Notes under the pieces: model-generated
What the model was told of the DNA's origin: nothing
What the model saw: only the letters and a program-made list of their open reading frames with translations
The model's database searches: none
Shown here: piece after piece, positions 1 to 11,754 of the stretch
Numbering within the stretch: position 1 is the stretch's first letter
Layout of the letters: the number at the start of each line of letters is the position of its first letter
Translations under genes and position numbers: made by a program
From: Diplodia intermedia
Taxonomy: Eukaryota > Ascomycota > Dothideomycetes > Botryosphaeriales > Botryosphaeriaceae
NCBI GenBank assembly: GCA_021495925.1
Contig: JAKEKT010000031.1
Coordinates: 62,001 to 126,000, forward strand
DNA length: 64,000 bases
Direction: 5' to 3'

Positions 1-2364
1 TCTCCCCCCTTGCACTGTGCGAGTATGTGTGGCGCATGTATGGTGATGTGCCTATTTTTTTTTTTGCGGGGAGAAACGTTGGCGCGAAGACGCCGCCTTA
101 CCTCTTCAGGAAAAAGTATACGCAGGGCAAACGATCTGGGCTGGGCTGGGCTGGGCTGTGCTGTGCTGTTGCGGCACGAACGGACGCGTATAGCGGAGTC
201 TTTTCCGGGCAGCCTTGTGGATTCTTGGCCGACCCCAGAAACCTGGAATCTGTTGCGGCACGCGCCGATGTGCATACTACGGAGCCTTTTCCGACAACTC
301 TATGGACCTTCTGCCCAAGAAGTTGACCTGGAGCCGTGCGAGCTGAGGGTTTCCTTCTCTGGGGATACGTCGTGTGACAGGAATCTCTCCCGAGCTGGAC
401 CAAGGAAGTTGGCGCATTCCGTGGCCTCAAGATCTTGTGACACAGTTGCGTCTTCCTTGGTTTGTCCTTCGCATCTCTCTCCTCCCTCGAGCTCTCTATG
501 ATTACATGCTCTGTTTTGACCTTCTTCTTTTGCTCCCGTTCTCCGCAGGACATGCGTTGCAAAGAGAGGACTGCGATGCCCCCATGCTATTGACTTTGGC
601 TTGCTCACAACTGTGGCAGTATGAGCAAGTATGGCCTTCACGTGGAATAGACCGCCCTTTTTTTTAGCGTCAGAAATAAAGGGTGGAGGGACAGACGCAT
701 CGAATCCCATTCCGTATCCTTCAGCGTTAGTGGTCTCACTCACTGCCTATGATTGCCCAGTGAACCAAAATCCAGACAACCCAAGAGGGTGATCTGTCAC
801 TTTCGGACACTTCTTAGCGGCGGTTATAGTCGATGTTGTACGTGGCCGCTCGTCAATATCTCGTACCGGCGTGCCCCTCCCGTATCTCGTGAAGTAAAGC
901 GTGGGGAGGAACTCCTCAGCTCGTCACCGAGGCGGGCTTCCATGCCTCTTCCTCCCGTCCACGAAAGTGACTCGCACAGTGCTTGAAAATTCTTATCTCC
1001 TCTTTTCGGTGCTGACCAAATTTAGGCGGAGAGCGGCGGCGAGCGTTAACTTCACGGCACGGGTTGCTGCGGTCGTCTTCCGGCGTGAAGTTGGTTGGCT
1101 GGTCAAAGGCTGATGATCGCTCGTGGGGACGAAACCCTGAGAGCCACCGGAAAAACCTCTAGACGTAGAACCCTTCGGAGGTCTGCACAAGTAAATATGT
1201 CTTTGCACGTGGGGTGGGTGCGGACGGAAACCCTTCCGTTTCGTTGAAGCTCAGAGCGTCGGTTGTTGTGTGGTCCGAAGCACGATTAAGTCAGACCTCC
1301 GGGACTGAACACATTGCGGTATCCGTGTAATCACACAAGGTACCTGCAGCCTTCATCGCTCGCCAACATACCTTCCTACTACCTGTGGCCCCGGTATATG
1401 ATGTGCTCTTCCTTTCGCGGCAATGCAATTGTCGCCATCGCTGTCGCTTTCCAGCGCCAAACCAGCTGCGGCGACGACCACGAGATCAAAGCGCTGATAT
1501 TGTTCCTTGCGGTTATTCTGGCACCAGAGCAGGCTCATACGAATGCGTTTCGAGACTCCCCAATGCTTGACGGGAGAGGAGGCACCTTTCAGACACCAGG
1601 ACGAGTGGGACGAAGACAAGAATGCGATCCACGGCGGGGCTTTCGCCTTCACGTATCCCGCTCTAATTGAAGCCAATGTCCGGATGTTAATGTGAGTTTC
1701 GAATGCAGACAATCGCATCCAGATATTGGATTCGCCCGCCTGCGCAGGTGAAGTTCAATATTTCGGTAAGACAGCGATACGCTCCGGCGCTGAGATGGAG
1801 CTATTCGGCAGCTGCAAGCAAAACACATGGTGTGGCGCGTCTTCTTTCTCCTCAATCTGGCCCGTCCTTAGCTTCCATTGCCGAAGTTCGTTGATAGCCG
1901 TCTCCTTGTTGCGTGATGCAATGCGAAAATAAGACCCTAACAACACTGGCTTACTTGTTTATGCGACAGTTCCTTCCACATAGGTCTTCGGGCTGACTGT
2001 CTGGTGTACATATGAGAAGTAAGGTCTCATAGGGCTATTCCATCACGCGGGTGAAAGAAGGGAGAGAGCAGCTGGAACCGATGCACAGAACTTGGGTATT
2101 ACTCTATCATAGCAGACGTGGTTCAAGCGAAGTACAATCCATACCACCACGGCAGGTGACAAAACAACTGAGCCCATCCGCATCTGTTTCGCTGAATCAC
2201 TGCAGCATACTTACGTGGGCAGTCAAATCCAATGTCCAAACGTAGATGCGAGTCTTGAACGCAGACAGATTCGTCCGGGGAGTGATTCAACTGACGACGT
2301 AGGAAGAGTAGCGTCTCCGGCAAGGGCTTAGAGGGCTCAAATCTTCCGTCGCACGCTGTGCCAC
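1..2364. other. Gene-poor left end, no gene recognised
   Basis: I see no protein here that resembles a known family. The open frames are short, overlap one another on both strands and lack convincing splice structure. The only distinct structure is a short pentamer array near position 136. The segment next to 2364 probably holds the 3' untranslated region of the mitochondrial carrier gene, which ends at 2365 on the minus strand. A non-coding RNA or a distant regulatory region is possible but nothing in the sequence argues for it. Confidence 0.5.
136..170 (+). repeat. Short CTGGG/CTGTG pentamer array
   Basis: Four direct copies of CTGGG are followed by CTGTG copies and a degenerate CTGTT, giving seven adjacent five-base units. 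It lies outside any recognised gene and looks like a simple slippage repeat. Confidence 0.7.
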
Positions 2365-3690
2365 CTAGGTGAGCATGCGCATAGTCATCTCGACCCTACA
2401 CCCGTTTGTTAGTAAACGCCCACATGTTGACCTACGCTGGCACGAAGCGCCGCAGAGGAGGAGAGGGAGGGAGACTTACACAGCAAAAGTGCCCGCGCTA
2501 ACGGGCATCGCCCTGAAAAGCGTCGGGAGGATGCCCTTCCAGAAACCGCCCATGCCCTCGTGCACCCACGTCTTCTTGAAGCAGTCCGTCATGCTCTTGT
2601 AGCGCTGCTCCTTGCCGAACCCGTCGCTCTGCATCTTGCTCTTGACGACGTCGAACGGGTAGCTGCCCAGCCACAGCGCCTCGCCGGCCAGCCCGCCGTA
2701 CAGGGCGACCTTGGGGGTCGAGATCTCGCGGCGGTCGATCCCGTTCCTCTTCGCGTCGGCGTTCATCAGGTACTCGAACGACAGGAACCACACGCCGTAC
2801 GCCTGCGCCTCGCGCAGGACCGTCACCGCCTCGCCGCGGTACAGCCCGCGCAGCACGCCCTCGTGCGCCGCCAGCTTGCGCACGCAGTCGAGCGGGCCCG
2901 AGTACAGCCGGCCCGCGCCGTGCGGCTGCGTCTGCAGCCGGATGCGCACGTGCTCGATGGGCCCCGAGATGCCCGCGTTGGCGATGCCGGCGAAGGCGCC
3001 CGCCGCGTAGTACTGGCCGTAGGAGAGGTCGTGCGAGCCGAGCGGCCCGCCGCGTGCGATGTTGCGCGCTTCGAATTGGCGGCGCGCGTAGTGGAAGGCG
3101 CCGAATTGGACCGAGACCTGGATGGGTGTGAGCGGGGGCTTCGGGCGGCTTGGGAGAAAGGGGAGAGAAAGATGTCATGAAAGGACGGAGTGCTACAGTA
3201 AGAGTTGACTTACACATGCGCCGATTCCAATGAGAGGCGTCAGGGTGCCCTTGTAGAAGGCAAGAGGACCCTCATTCTTCCAGATCTTGGTACCGGCATC
3301 CACAGCGCCGGAATACTGCTCGGACGTCTGCAGACGGACCTTGACAATATCTTGCGGGCTGAGTTAGTTTGAATCAAGGGGGGTACGAGAGAATGCTGCT
3401 TTTCCACATACCGAATGGTTGACCTGTAAAGAGGCAGAATTAGCATTGATTCATCGTCCGCATACATGTTACATAGAGAGTAGGGAGAGGCAGATGGCGC
3501 GGCGGAAAATAAAAAGAATCGCGCAGGAGGCGTGGCACATTGCAGGGCAACGAAGATTGAAGAGGCAGAAATGCACCCCGCTATACTCACCAAGCAGCAC
3601 CTGGGCAATGCCACCGGCAGCACCAGCGAACAGGTCCTTCACGGTCCGGGCAAGGCCACCCGTCTGCTCAAGCTCTGCCTCGACACCCAT
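2365..3690 (-). CDS. YMC1: Mitochondrial carrier protein, YMC1-like
   Basis: The model is complement(join(2365..2395, 2480..3117, 3214..3350, 3412..3423, 3591..3690)), 305 residues, close to the roughly 300 residues usual for the family. Three carrier signatures P-x-[D/E]-x-x-[K/R] are visible: PFDIVK (P36), PIEHVR (P136) and PFDVVK (P237), one per repeat of about 100 residues, so six membrane helices in the inner mitochondrial membrane are expected. The N-terminal KDLFAGAAGG and C-terminal GTFAVVEMTMR match the YMC1/YMC2 branch, linked to mitochondrial amino-acid or organic-acid exchange; the exact substrate cannot be read from sequence. The second exon is only 12 nt and carries part of the first signature. 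The last intron has a TACTAAC branch site, and its acceptor at 2396-2397 restores the family C-terminus. All splice sites are GT-AG. A carnitine or ornithine carrier is the main alternative. Confidence 0.9.
3412..3423 (-). other. YMC1: 12-nt microexon of the YMC1-like gene
   Basis: This exon is flanked by an acceptor (CAG, forward CT at 3424-3425) and a donor (GTATGT, forward AC at 3410-3411). It supplies the end of a Gly codon, then Gln-Pro-Phe, then the first base of Asp, completing the first carrier signature. Without it the conserved PFDIVK motif is lost but the reading frame is kept, since 12 is a multiple of three. Confidence 0.85.
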
Positions 3691-4168
3691 TTTGTGCGCG
3701 GGTGAGTCAGGAACGATGCAGCAGCAGCAGCAGTATCCAAAAGCTGAAGCGAGGGGGATGGGAAATGCGGCGCTCAGGGACCGCGATTGATGGTCCAGTG
3801 GAGGGCTGCTGATTTATGCGGGTGGTAAGATCAAGGTTTGAGTGGGTTCCTGGAGCACGGTGTGCAAGCACTTCCGCGATCGGCGGTTTGATGTTTTGGG
3901 ATGGCGTGCTTGACTCGCTTGGCCCCGCGCTACGGAGCCGTCGGGGCTGCTGGAGCCCGCCAATACCGCCGAACCCCCTCGGAGGTGGCTGATGTTGCCG
4001 GCTCTGGGCTTACTCATCCATCCGACGCGTGCTCCACCAGCGCCCTCACATGCACGTCAATCGTCGCGCGGCATTGCTTCTGAGCTGTCGGCGTGCTTTC
4101 CTTGGGGCCCGCCGTCTCGCCCGCATGTGCCAAGCTCGTTATCGTACACATATACACAGAACTTTATT
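3691..4168. other. Intergenic: YMC1 upstream region and uS2m 3' flank
   Basis: These 478 bases lie between the carrier start and the end of the uS2m gene. They contain a short (GCA)n run just upstream of the carrier start, near 3718-3732. I see no gene. Confidence 0.6.
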
Positions 4169-5515
4169 TTAGATGGCCTCCCGCCCCGTCAGACCCTCCA
4201 GAGACGACCCATCTCCCGGCCTTACTGCGGGCTGCTCACCAGCCTGCCCTCCTTCCTGCTGCTTCTGCTTGGAGGCAAACGTCTCAGGCTGCTCGAGCTT
4301 CGCCCGGCTCCTGTACGTGACAATGCCTCCGCGGGCCGCCTCTAACCGAAGTTTCTGGCCCTCCTCGCCTGCTCTGCCCAGCACTCCGGCAATAACGTTG
4401 GTGCACCGCAGACTGTGAAGACCCAAGTCAGTATTGAAATATGAACCGTCCCGTCGCTAGGAGAGCTTACCTGTCATCGTTCGCGGGGATCGGGTACGTG
4501 ACCCAGGTGGAATCAGCATCCGTGTCGATGATGCCGATGGTGGGAATGTGGTTGAGCCCGCACTCGTGCAGAAGCACATAGTTCTCGAGCGGGTTCAGGC
4601 ACACGACCAGGTCGGGCTTCAGCACCGGCTGATCCGTCAGCTGGTCCTCAAAATCCGGCATCTCTCGGTCCAACTCATCCACCACCTTCAACGTGCACTT
4701 GCCCAGAATCTGCTGCCCGTTCGTGACGCTGCCCGGGATCCACCGATCGAAGAGATGACAGCCCTTGGCCAACTGAGCCGCCTTGACAACGCTCCTATCC
4801 TGCCCGTTTCTCGTTCCCACAAACAGGACGAGGCCGCCTCTTCTGCACACTTCCGTCACGACCTTCGCCGCCCGTCTCAAGTACGCCGCCGTCTGATCCA
4901 GCGAGATGATATGGATCCCATCTCTGATGCCGAATATGTAGCGCGCGTTCGACGGGTTCCAGACAGATGTGGCGTGGCCGAGATGGGCCTGCGAGGCGAG
5001 AAGCAGCTCAAGCGTGACATCCTCCGGCCGGGGCGGGTTCGTGATCAGCGTATGCGGCTGGTAGTGTGGTTCGGGCGCGGTTCCAACGGGTTTCAGGATA
5101 CGATCTGCACAGGCCCGCTGTCAATTGTGACTTCTCGGGGGGTGGGAAGTAGGCTCGACGTACCCAGTTCCTTCTTGTTGTACCAATTCTGGGCGACAGT
5201 GGGATCCGTGAGAGCCGCCTGGCGAGCGGCGTCCGGGTTAAACGAAGGCACGGGCTGCGGCATGGAGCTGTTGAGCGTCGTCTCGATAGAGCGCGTCTCC
5301 TTCAGCGAGTTGTCGGCGCTGTGCTCGAGTAAATCAACGTCGGACGCGAACGAGCGGCGCCATTGCCGTGCAGGCGCCGCTGCTGCGTTGGCTTGTGCAA
5401 AAGCACTGCGGCCTGAGGTGGTGTGAGCGGTCAGTATGCGACAATTGTGCAGAGGGCGCACGCTGGATGCGGAGGGCGGCTTACCTGTGCGCGCAGCTAG
5501 TCGCCGGACAATCAT
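4169..5515 (-). CDS. MRP4: Mitochondrial small ribosomal subunit protein uS2m
   Basis: The model is complement(join(4169..4412, 4471..5104, 5164..5412, 5485..5515)), 385 residues, close to the length of yeast Mrp4. The ribosomal S2 fold runs from about residue 126 to 305. It starts with a HLGH motif (H134), continues through NPSNARYIFG and LVLFVGTRNGQ, and ends with PDLVVCLNP and the IGIIDTDAD segment that is highly typical of S2. The N-terminus is rich in Arg and Ala without acidic residues, as expected of a mitochondrial import sequence (M-I-V-R-R-L-A-A-R). I chose the ATG at 5515 because the first exon then splices in phase into the next; an upstream in-frame extension begins only with TTG. 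The roughly 80-residue C-terminal tail is basic and Glu-rich, a mitochondrial extension not seen in bacterial S2. Confidence 0.93.
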
Positions 5516-7196
5516 TGCGGTGATGGTGGGTTCTGCGGTGTTTCGCGCAGGCGGATTGACTGCTCTTCGCAACGGAAGGGCCCGTGCACGCTTTACTCAG
5601 AACGGCCATCACGATTTGACGCGACCAAGAGAAGGGCTGTACAAAACTCTCTGGAAATTAGGGAGACCAATTCACCGTAAATCAAATAGCAGACTCGATC
5701 TGGCTTTCATGTCATTGCTTACAAGATGTCAGGCTATGGATGAGCAATGGCAAGAAGCGATTGCCCGTTCACGTGCGGTTGTCTATTACTGACTTGACTA
5801 ACTACCTAAGCAGCACCAGAGCTGTTCCTTTCGATTACTGCATGGTGCTGAGCTCTACACAATTGGATGCCACTCCTAAAAAAAACTTGCCTTTTTACAA
5901 CAGCCGATTCTAGATTTGCTTATGCTCAGGCTTGGCACCACATGGGCCCCACCTAAAGCGTTAGGACGGCATGTTCTCGAAGTTTATGGAAACTGCACTT
6001 GTCCAGATAAGAGCGTAACAACCTTTGCTTCGGTTTGTTGCTGGATAATACGCATTTTGTATGGGGAGCATCAACTTCCCATCAGTGCTCTCGCTCGAAT
6101 TCATGGCCGGGGGCAGTCCGGAAATCCTGTTACACCTTGCAGCCCGGAACCATCTCCGAGGAATTGAAATTCAACTCCTTCACGATCCCTATGACGTATA
6201 CTGACGAGCAATCTCATGCCACTGAAGCCATCCATTACGCGTGAATAGCTGTGGTTTTCCCTCGTAAAACCATGCAATGGATGGATTACCGGGATATCGG
6301 TAGATTGACGACCCACGATATTGGTCTAAGCAAACGGGTGGATCCGTCTTTGAAAATCGTTAGGCGGGTCGAGGAATAAAGACTCATGCTAGAGTGGTCA
6401 TTAGATGGATAGGGCGAAATCAGAGCTGCAGCGGGTAGTCCTTACCACTCACAAAACATTCAGCAGAATAAAGCTCACAAACGCGTGCTATTCGTGACGA
6501 CCAAGCACGCCATCTCGAATAAGTATGCCTGGCGGCGAATAAGCGTTCAACAGCCTGGCCGAGAATCCACTTTTGCGCAACGTGGGGGAGATTGGAATTG
6601 CATCCTCCTCGAACTCGCATCGAAGGAACGGCATGTCCATCAAAAGGCTTGGCAGGCTGTGGACACCGTGGAGTGCGGCCGGCGCCCGGCCATGTCGTCA
6701 TAGCTCGTGCTGGCAAAGCTCACGCCCGGAAGGGCGGTTCTCGCGTGGTCGCAATGAACAAGCTTGTGTGCGCTGCGGTGGTGCCAAGGCTGGAGCGTCC
6801 CGCCCGGTGGAGGCTCATCCGGGAGACGGAGGTGATCCATGTCGTGCATCGATCGAGGTCGTGAGGCTCGAAATACAACTGCTCTCGGCCCACGTGATAG
6901 GCGCACGTGCCATACCCAACCGATCCTGTCTCCGTGCTGCGCCCGACCTCCGCTGCACGCTGATGAGATAACTCTGCAACCCTCCGCCCCGCCGACGCAG
7001 AAACCCTCCCTCGCACCGACGCAGGCGCCCCGGCGACCGCCTACCCGCCACAACAGCTATCCCCAGAGCCCTCTTGGGCCGCACCGACCCTTCATGCCGC
7101 CGGGCAGCCCGCGCCAACCTTACGAGTAGCGGGTGATCTCCATCGATCCTCGGACGTTCGCATCCCAGCTCTTCGATCTGAACATCCTCCGCCACG
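5516..7196. other. Intergenic region between uS2m and wc-1
   Basis: This 1.7 kb gap separates two divergently transcribed genes, so it should hold both promoters and the wc-1 5' leader. The part next to wc-1 (about 6,640-7,196) is GC-rich and C-rich; the middle is more AT-rich. Open frames inside it are short and resemble nothing known. I could not pick out a convincing light-response element by eye. Confidence 0.5.
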
Positions 7197-10100
7197 ATGA
7201 ACGGCTATTACCCGATCGAACAGTCCGGCTCCGGGGACAGCATGATGGGCGTGATGACCCAGGATGGCATGGGCGCCGACATGGTCGGCGGCCAGTCACT
7301 GGACGACATAGTCAACCAGAACTCCAAGACCATGCGTCGTCAAAGCGTCCCCATGCACTACAACTCCGCCCAACCCTCGGGCCTGGAAGGCGACATGCGG
7401 CGCGTGTCCATGATGGAGTTCAGCGGTGCTTCGCCAGGCCAGTTGGACCAATTCCAGTTCGATCCCGCCACCGCCGCCCCGAACATGGACAGCATGGTCG
7501 GGGATGCCTTCGCACGCCGCGACCACGGCTACCAGCGCCGGCGACCATCCTCCGGCGATATCGGCATGGACACGCGACTCCACAACTCCCAATCCGGCTA
7601 CGGCAATATGGCGCCGCCTGGTTCCTACGCATCGCCGCTTGCCCCGACGTCTGGCCTGGACATGGGCATGACCAGCCCTTACGTGTCTTCTGGACTGCCT
7701 ATGAGCATGAACATGACAGACCCCTCACTCAGCATGATGAACACAGGAGACGGCACACCAATGAGCATGTTCTCGCAGGCACAATTCGCATCGCCGATGA
7801 TGGGGTCACCCATTGGTCAAGATTTCACCGACTCCATGCAATCTATGCCCGACCCCGGCGGAAGCGGAGGCCCGGGGAGTATGGACCTGAATGTCAACTC
7901 TGAAAATCCTACGCCAGTTCGTCGCAGCAGCCAAGATAATAGCGCTACCCCGAGCGCTCATTCAAGCCGGCCCCCGAACGGCAACATGCAACAGCAACAG
8001 TCTGTTCCTACTCGAAGCCCGGGCACTACGTCGTACGGACACGAGCGGCAGCAGCAGACTATGACACACTCCGGAGGTTCCGTAGGACGGCCATTACCCT
8101 GGTCAACTCCGCCAGGTAATACAGAAAGTCAACTCATAAGGTGCTAATCGTGACTGACCGTTCCAACAGGGGGATTTCCGTCTACCATGGCAAACAGGCC
8201 TCACATTGAAACTCAGTTCCACAACGCCTATTCTTCAAGTGGATTCGATATGCTCGGCGTTCTCATGCGAGTCGCAACCAGACCGAAACCAGAGATCAAC
8301 ATTGGATCTGTCGACCTCTCTTGCGCTTTTGTCGTTTGCGACGCGGAAAAAGATGACAGCCCCATTGTCTACTGCTCCGAAAATTTCGAACGCTTGACTG
8401 GATATACACGGCACATGATCCTCGGGAGAAATTGTCGATTCTTACAATCCCCGGACGGCCAGGTTGAAGCTGGAACGAAAAGAAAATATGTCGACGACGA
8501 TTCTGTGCTCTACCTCAAGAACATGATCAACACTCGCAGAGAAGCTCAGATCAGCTTGATCAATTATCGACGCGGAGGCCAGCCGTTCATGAACCTGCTT
8601 ACCATGATTCCAATCACGTGGGACGATAGTGAAGTTGTGAAGTTCTTTGTTGGGTTCCAGGTCGACTTGGTCGAGCAACCTAATTCGGTGACGAACAAAA
8701 ATCCTGGTACGTTTTCGCACTTGACGTGCGACATTTCCAAGTGTCCTGCTAACGATTTCCAGATGGCACGTACAGCATCAATTACCAGCGCTCGGTCGGC
8801 ATGCCGAGGTACGTGCTCAATACCCCCGAAACGGGATCATCAACGGAGCTGGGTCAAACAATTCCGCGCGATGACGTTTCCGCTCTCCTTGATACTCTCG
8901 TCAATGGAGAAAACGAGGCCTCGAAGCGTCTATGGGACAAGGCTCTACTGGAGAACACCGACGACGTCATTCATGTTCTTTCGCTCAAGGGACTTTTCCT
9001 TTACCTCTCCCCATCCGCTGCACGAGTCTTGGAATACGAGGCCTCCGAGCTCGTCGGCACAGCACTGTCGTCCGTGTGCCATCCGTCCGATATCGTACCC
9101 GTCACCAGAGAACTCAAGGACACGTCATCTGGATCTTCGGTAAACGTGGTCTTCCGCATCAGACGCAAGCATAACGGTTACATGTGGTTCGAAGGCCACG
9201 GATCACTCCATACAGAACAAGGTAAGGGACGTAAGTGCATCATACTCGTGGGCCGCGAGAGGCCAGTGTATGCGCTGAGTAAGCATGACATCGAATCCAA
9301 TGGCGGAATCGGAGACAACGAGCTTTGGACCAAGATGTCGACATCCGGAATGTTTTTGTTTGTTTCGTCACACGTTAGGTCGCTCCTCGATCGCCAACCT
9401 GACGATCTGGTCGGTACGAGCATCCAAGCTCTCATGCGCCAGGAGTCCAGGCAAGACTTCCACCGGATTCTAGAGATAGCGCGAACTGGCAAGAAAGCTT
9501 CGGTCAAGCACGAGATGATGAACAAACGAGGACAGGTTCTCCAAGCGTTCACCACAATCTACCCCGGAGATGCCGTGGAAGGCCAAAAGCCAACGTTTGT
9601 GATAGCGCAGACGAGATTGTTGAAATTTGCTCGCGGCTCAGCCAGCGCAAACACTCGACCGAGCATCTATCCCAAGCATGATTCTGGAAGCTCGATCGGT
9701 TCCACTCCCACACAAGGCACACAAGGCACCGGCTCGATGCAGACACCTGGCAGTCTGGCCCACGGTTTGCCTCCCAGCCAGTTCATCAACACGGATGGCT
9801 CTGCCATCACCACGGCTGGCCAGCACGGTCTGAAACTTGGTCATCAGGACGCAAGCTTGGCGTCCGAAGACAATGTTTTTGAGGAGCTCAAGACGACCAG
9901 GAGCACCAGTTGGCAATATGAGCTACGACAAATGGAAAAGCGGAATCGACTTTTGGCGGAAGAGGTCCAAAGCCTGCTAGCTGCCAAAAAGAAGAGGAAG
10001 AGAAGAAAGGGGGCGGGCCAGATGCAGAAGGACTGCGCCAACTGCCACACAAGAGTGACACCGGAATGGCGAAGAGGACCTAGCGGCAACAGGGACCTGT

Positions 10101-10454
10101 GCAACAGCTGTGGGCTTCGCTGGGCTAAGCAGGTGAGTGGAGCCGTCCATGCTATGCTGCATAGCAACTAACACAGCGCAGAACGGCCGTGTTTCACCAC
10201 GGACTACCTCGCAGCACTCGGTGCATTCGGCGGGCAGTGACAAGGCCAGTAAGACCAGCGCATCGCCACTTGCCCATTCGCAGACGGTCAACAACACCGA
10301 CGGTGGCATCACTGAACACACGTCGGGCATGTCGAATGGAAACCCCAACAAGGTGGCCAAAACGGACTCGGCGGCTTCGCAGGGCCTTGGTCCTGCGGGT
10401 GCGGGTGCCAACATACCCCCGAAGATCGACGAGGCTGCCGACGAGCCCGATTGA
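7197..10454 (+). CDS. wc-1: White Collar-1 blue-light receptor and GATA transcription factor
   Basis: The model is join(7197..8115, 8170..8706, 8763..10132, 10182..10454), 1032 residues. It encodes the flavin-binding photoreceptor that pairs with WC-2 to activate light-induced and clock genes in the nucleus. Domains in order: a Met/Ser/Gln-rich N-terminus (1-310); a LOV domain carrying GRNCRFLQ, with the flavin-adduct cysteine at C395 and the loop insertion typical of WC-1; two further PAS domains (about 505-620 and 625-720); a basic cluster KKKRKRRK just before the finger; and a GATA zinc finger with cysteines at 910, 913, 932 and 935 (C-x2-C-x18-C-x2-C). The tail is Ser/Asn/Gly-rich. The long N-terminal poly-Gln of Neurospora WC-1 is absent; only short Gln stretches occur near residue 262. 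Orthologues are called LreA or BLR1. Confidence 0.96.
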
Positions 10455-11754
10455 GTCCTTTCGCGACTTCGAGACGGTCCACGGCGACCACGTGCGAAGC
10501 GCCCTCCGAGCATGCCTCCGGTCTCTCGCTCGGGGGCTGATATTTCCTTTGTTTCCTCTCCATGATTTACGACCATCGCGCAGGACTCGATGTGCCCTTC
10601 TGCGATATAATTGCGCCGCCTCTCATTTCGGTCTGTCAGGTTTACGATCTTGTGTCTAATGAGGCCTTTGCACGGTCTCCTCGATACCCATGTTTTAGAA
10701 GGGACATGCAACGACGCTGCACCATACTTCGTTATACATACTTTTGCTCACAGGGCGGGGTGGTTTGTTTTCATTTGGCGAGGCGTTGTTTGCAGCGGAA
10801 GGAAGTCTGTTTGGGCGGCTGGGAAAAGGCAATGATATCTTCAGCGGGGGGCAAGGCATATTTGAAACGTACAGACGGAGTGTGGGGGCACTGGCTGGCT
10901 GGCACTGGCTCTGGCGGCGATGGGGGGTTCTGCTGCACGGTTTGCGCGACTTGAGACTGGAAGAAATGAAGCACCGGTTTTGCCATGCACGTGCGGGGCA
11001 GCTCTTAACTCTATTTGCACGGTGGGGATGCGCGGACGGCAGATAGATTTGTTTCGCGTTTCACACGGCGTGGGCTTACGCTCGCTACGTGTCTCGCGGG
11101 CTGGCCAGCGGACGGCCAGGGAGGCGCGGGCCGGCAGTGGACGGCGGCCAAAGCCGCACACTACGGTGCTCCATGGTTGCGGAGACGGCTACGGCTGGCC
11201 GCTGGGGGCCTGGATCTACAGACCGCCCGCGGCCTGACGTGACGCTTCGCGGCCGGCGACGAAGCTGAGACGAGCCTGCTGCGGCGGTGGGCGCGGTTCA
11301 AGAAGATAGAAGCTAGCCCCTGGTCACTGCGCAGCTCGCGTCCGACGCTAAGCCAGGTGTTGCCGCTGCCGCGCTCCCTCCGTCGTCGACCACTGCGCGC
11401 GACTCACGAGAGCTGCAGTGAGAATCCCAGCCCGCCGCTGCCCACCTGCCCGCCTGCCCTCAGTCCCGCGACCGCACGACCGGCCGTCAGCATGCCCACG
11501 GGCGCCGTCCACCGCGCGCTCCCCTTCTGTGCCTGATCCGCGCCCGACGTCTCCGAGCCCGCGAGGTTGCAACCGCGTGGTAGCACACCCTGGATCGCTG
11601 GCCCATTACGCTACGCTGTTTCACCAATCCGCACGCCTGCAGCTCCACCGTGACATAAGCCGTGCTTCGAGTGCACCTCGCGCGCCCGCAGCATTGAGTC
11701 CCGCTCTCCCCCATCCCACACCCCGAGCACACCTGATCCGAGGCCTGTTTCGCC
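10455..11754. other. Intergenic region downstream of wc-1
   Basis: This 1.3 kb region holds the wc-1 3' flank, which is T- and G-rich near 10,540-10,800, and the C-rich leader of the next gene at about 11,340-11,754. Small open frames on both strands look accidental. Confidence 0.5.

Noticed and set aside
10..562. Overlapping open frames of 100-160 codons at the left end
   Set aside because: They overlap on both strands, have biased composition and resemble no protein.
2115..2135. Possible tRNA B-box (GGTTCAAGC...)
   Set aside because: The match breaks down after the first half and there is no A-box or acceptor stem at the right distance.
2339..2365. Alternative last exon for the carrier gene using a later acceptor (TAG at 2,366-2,368 region)
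   Set aside because: It gives a tail unlike the family, whereas the acceptor after the TACTAAC branch site gives the expected VVEMTMR ending.
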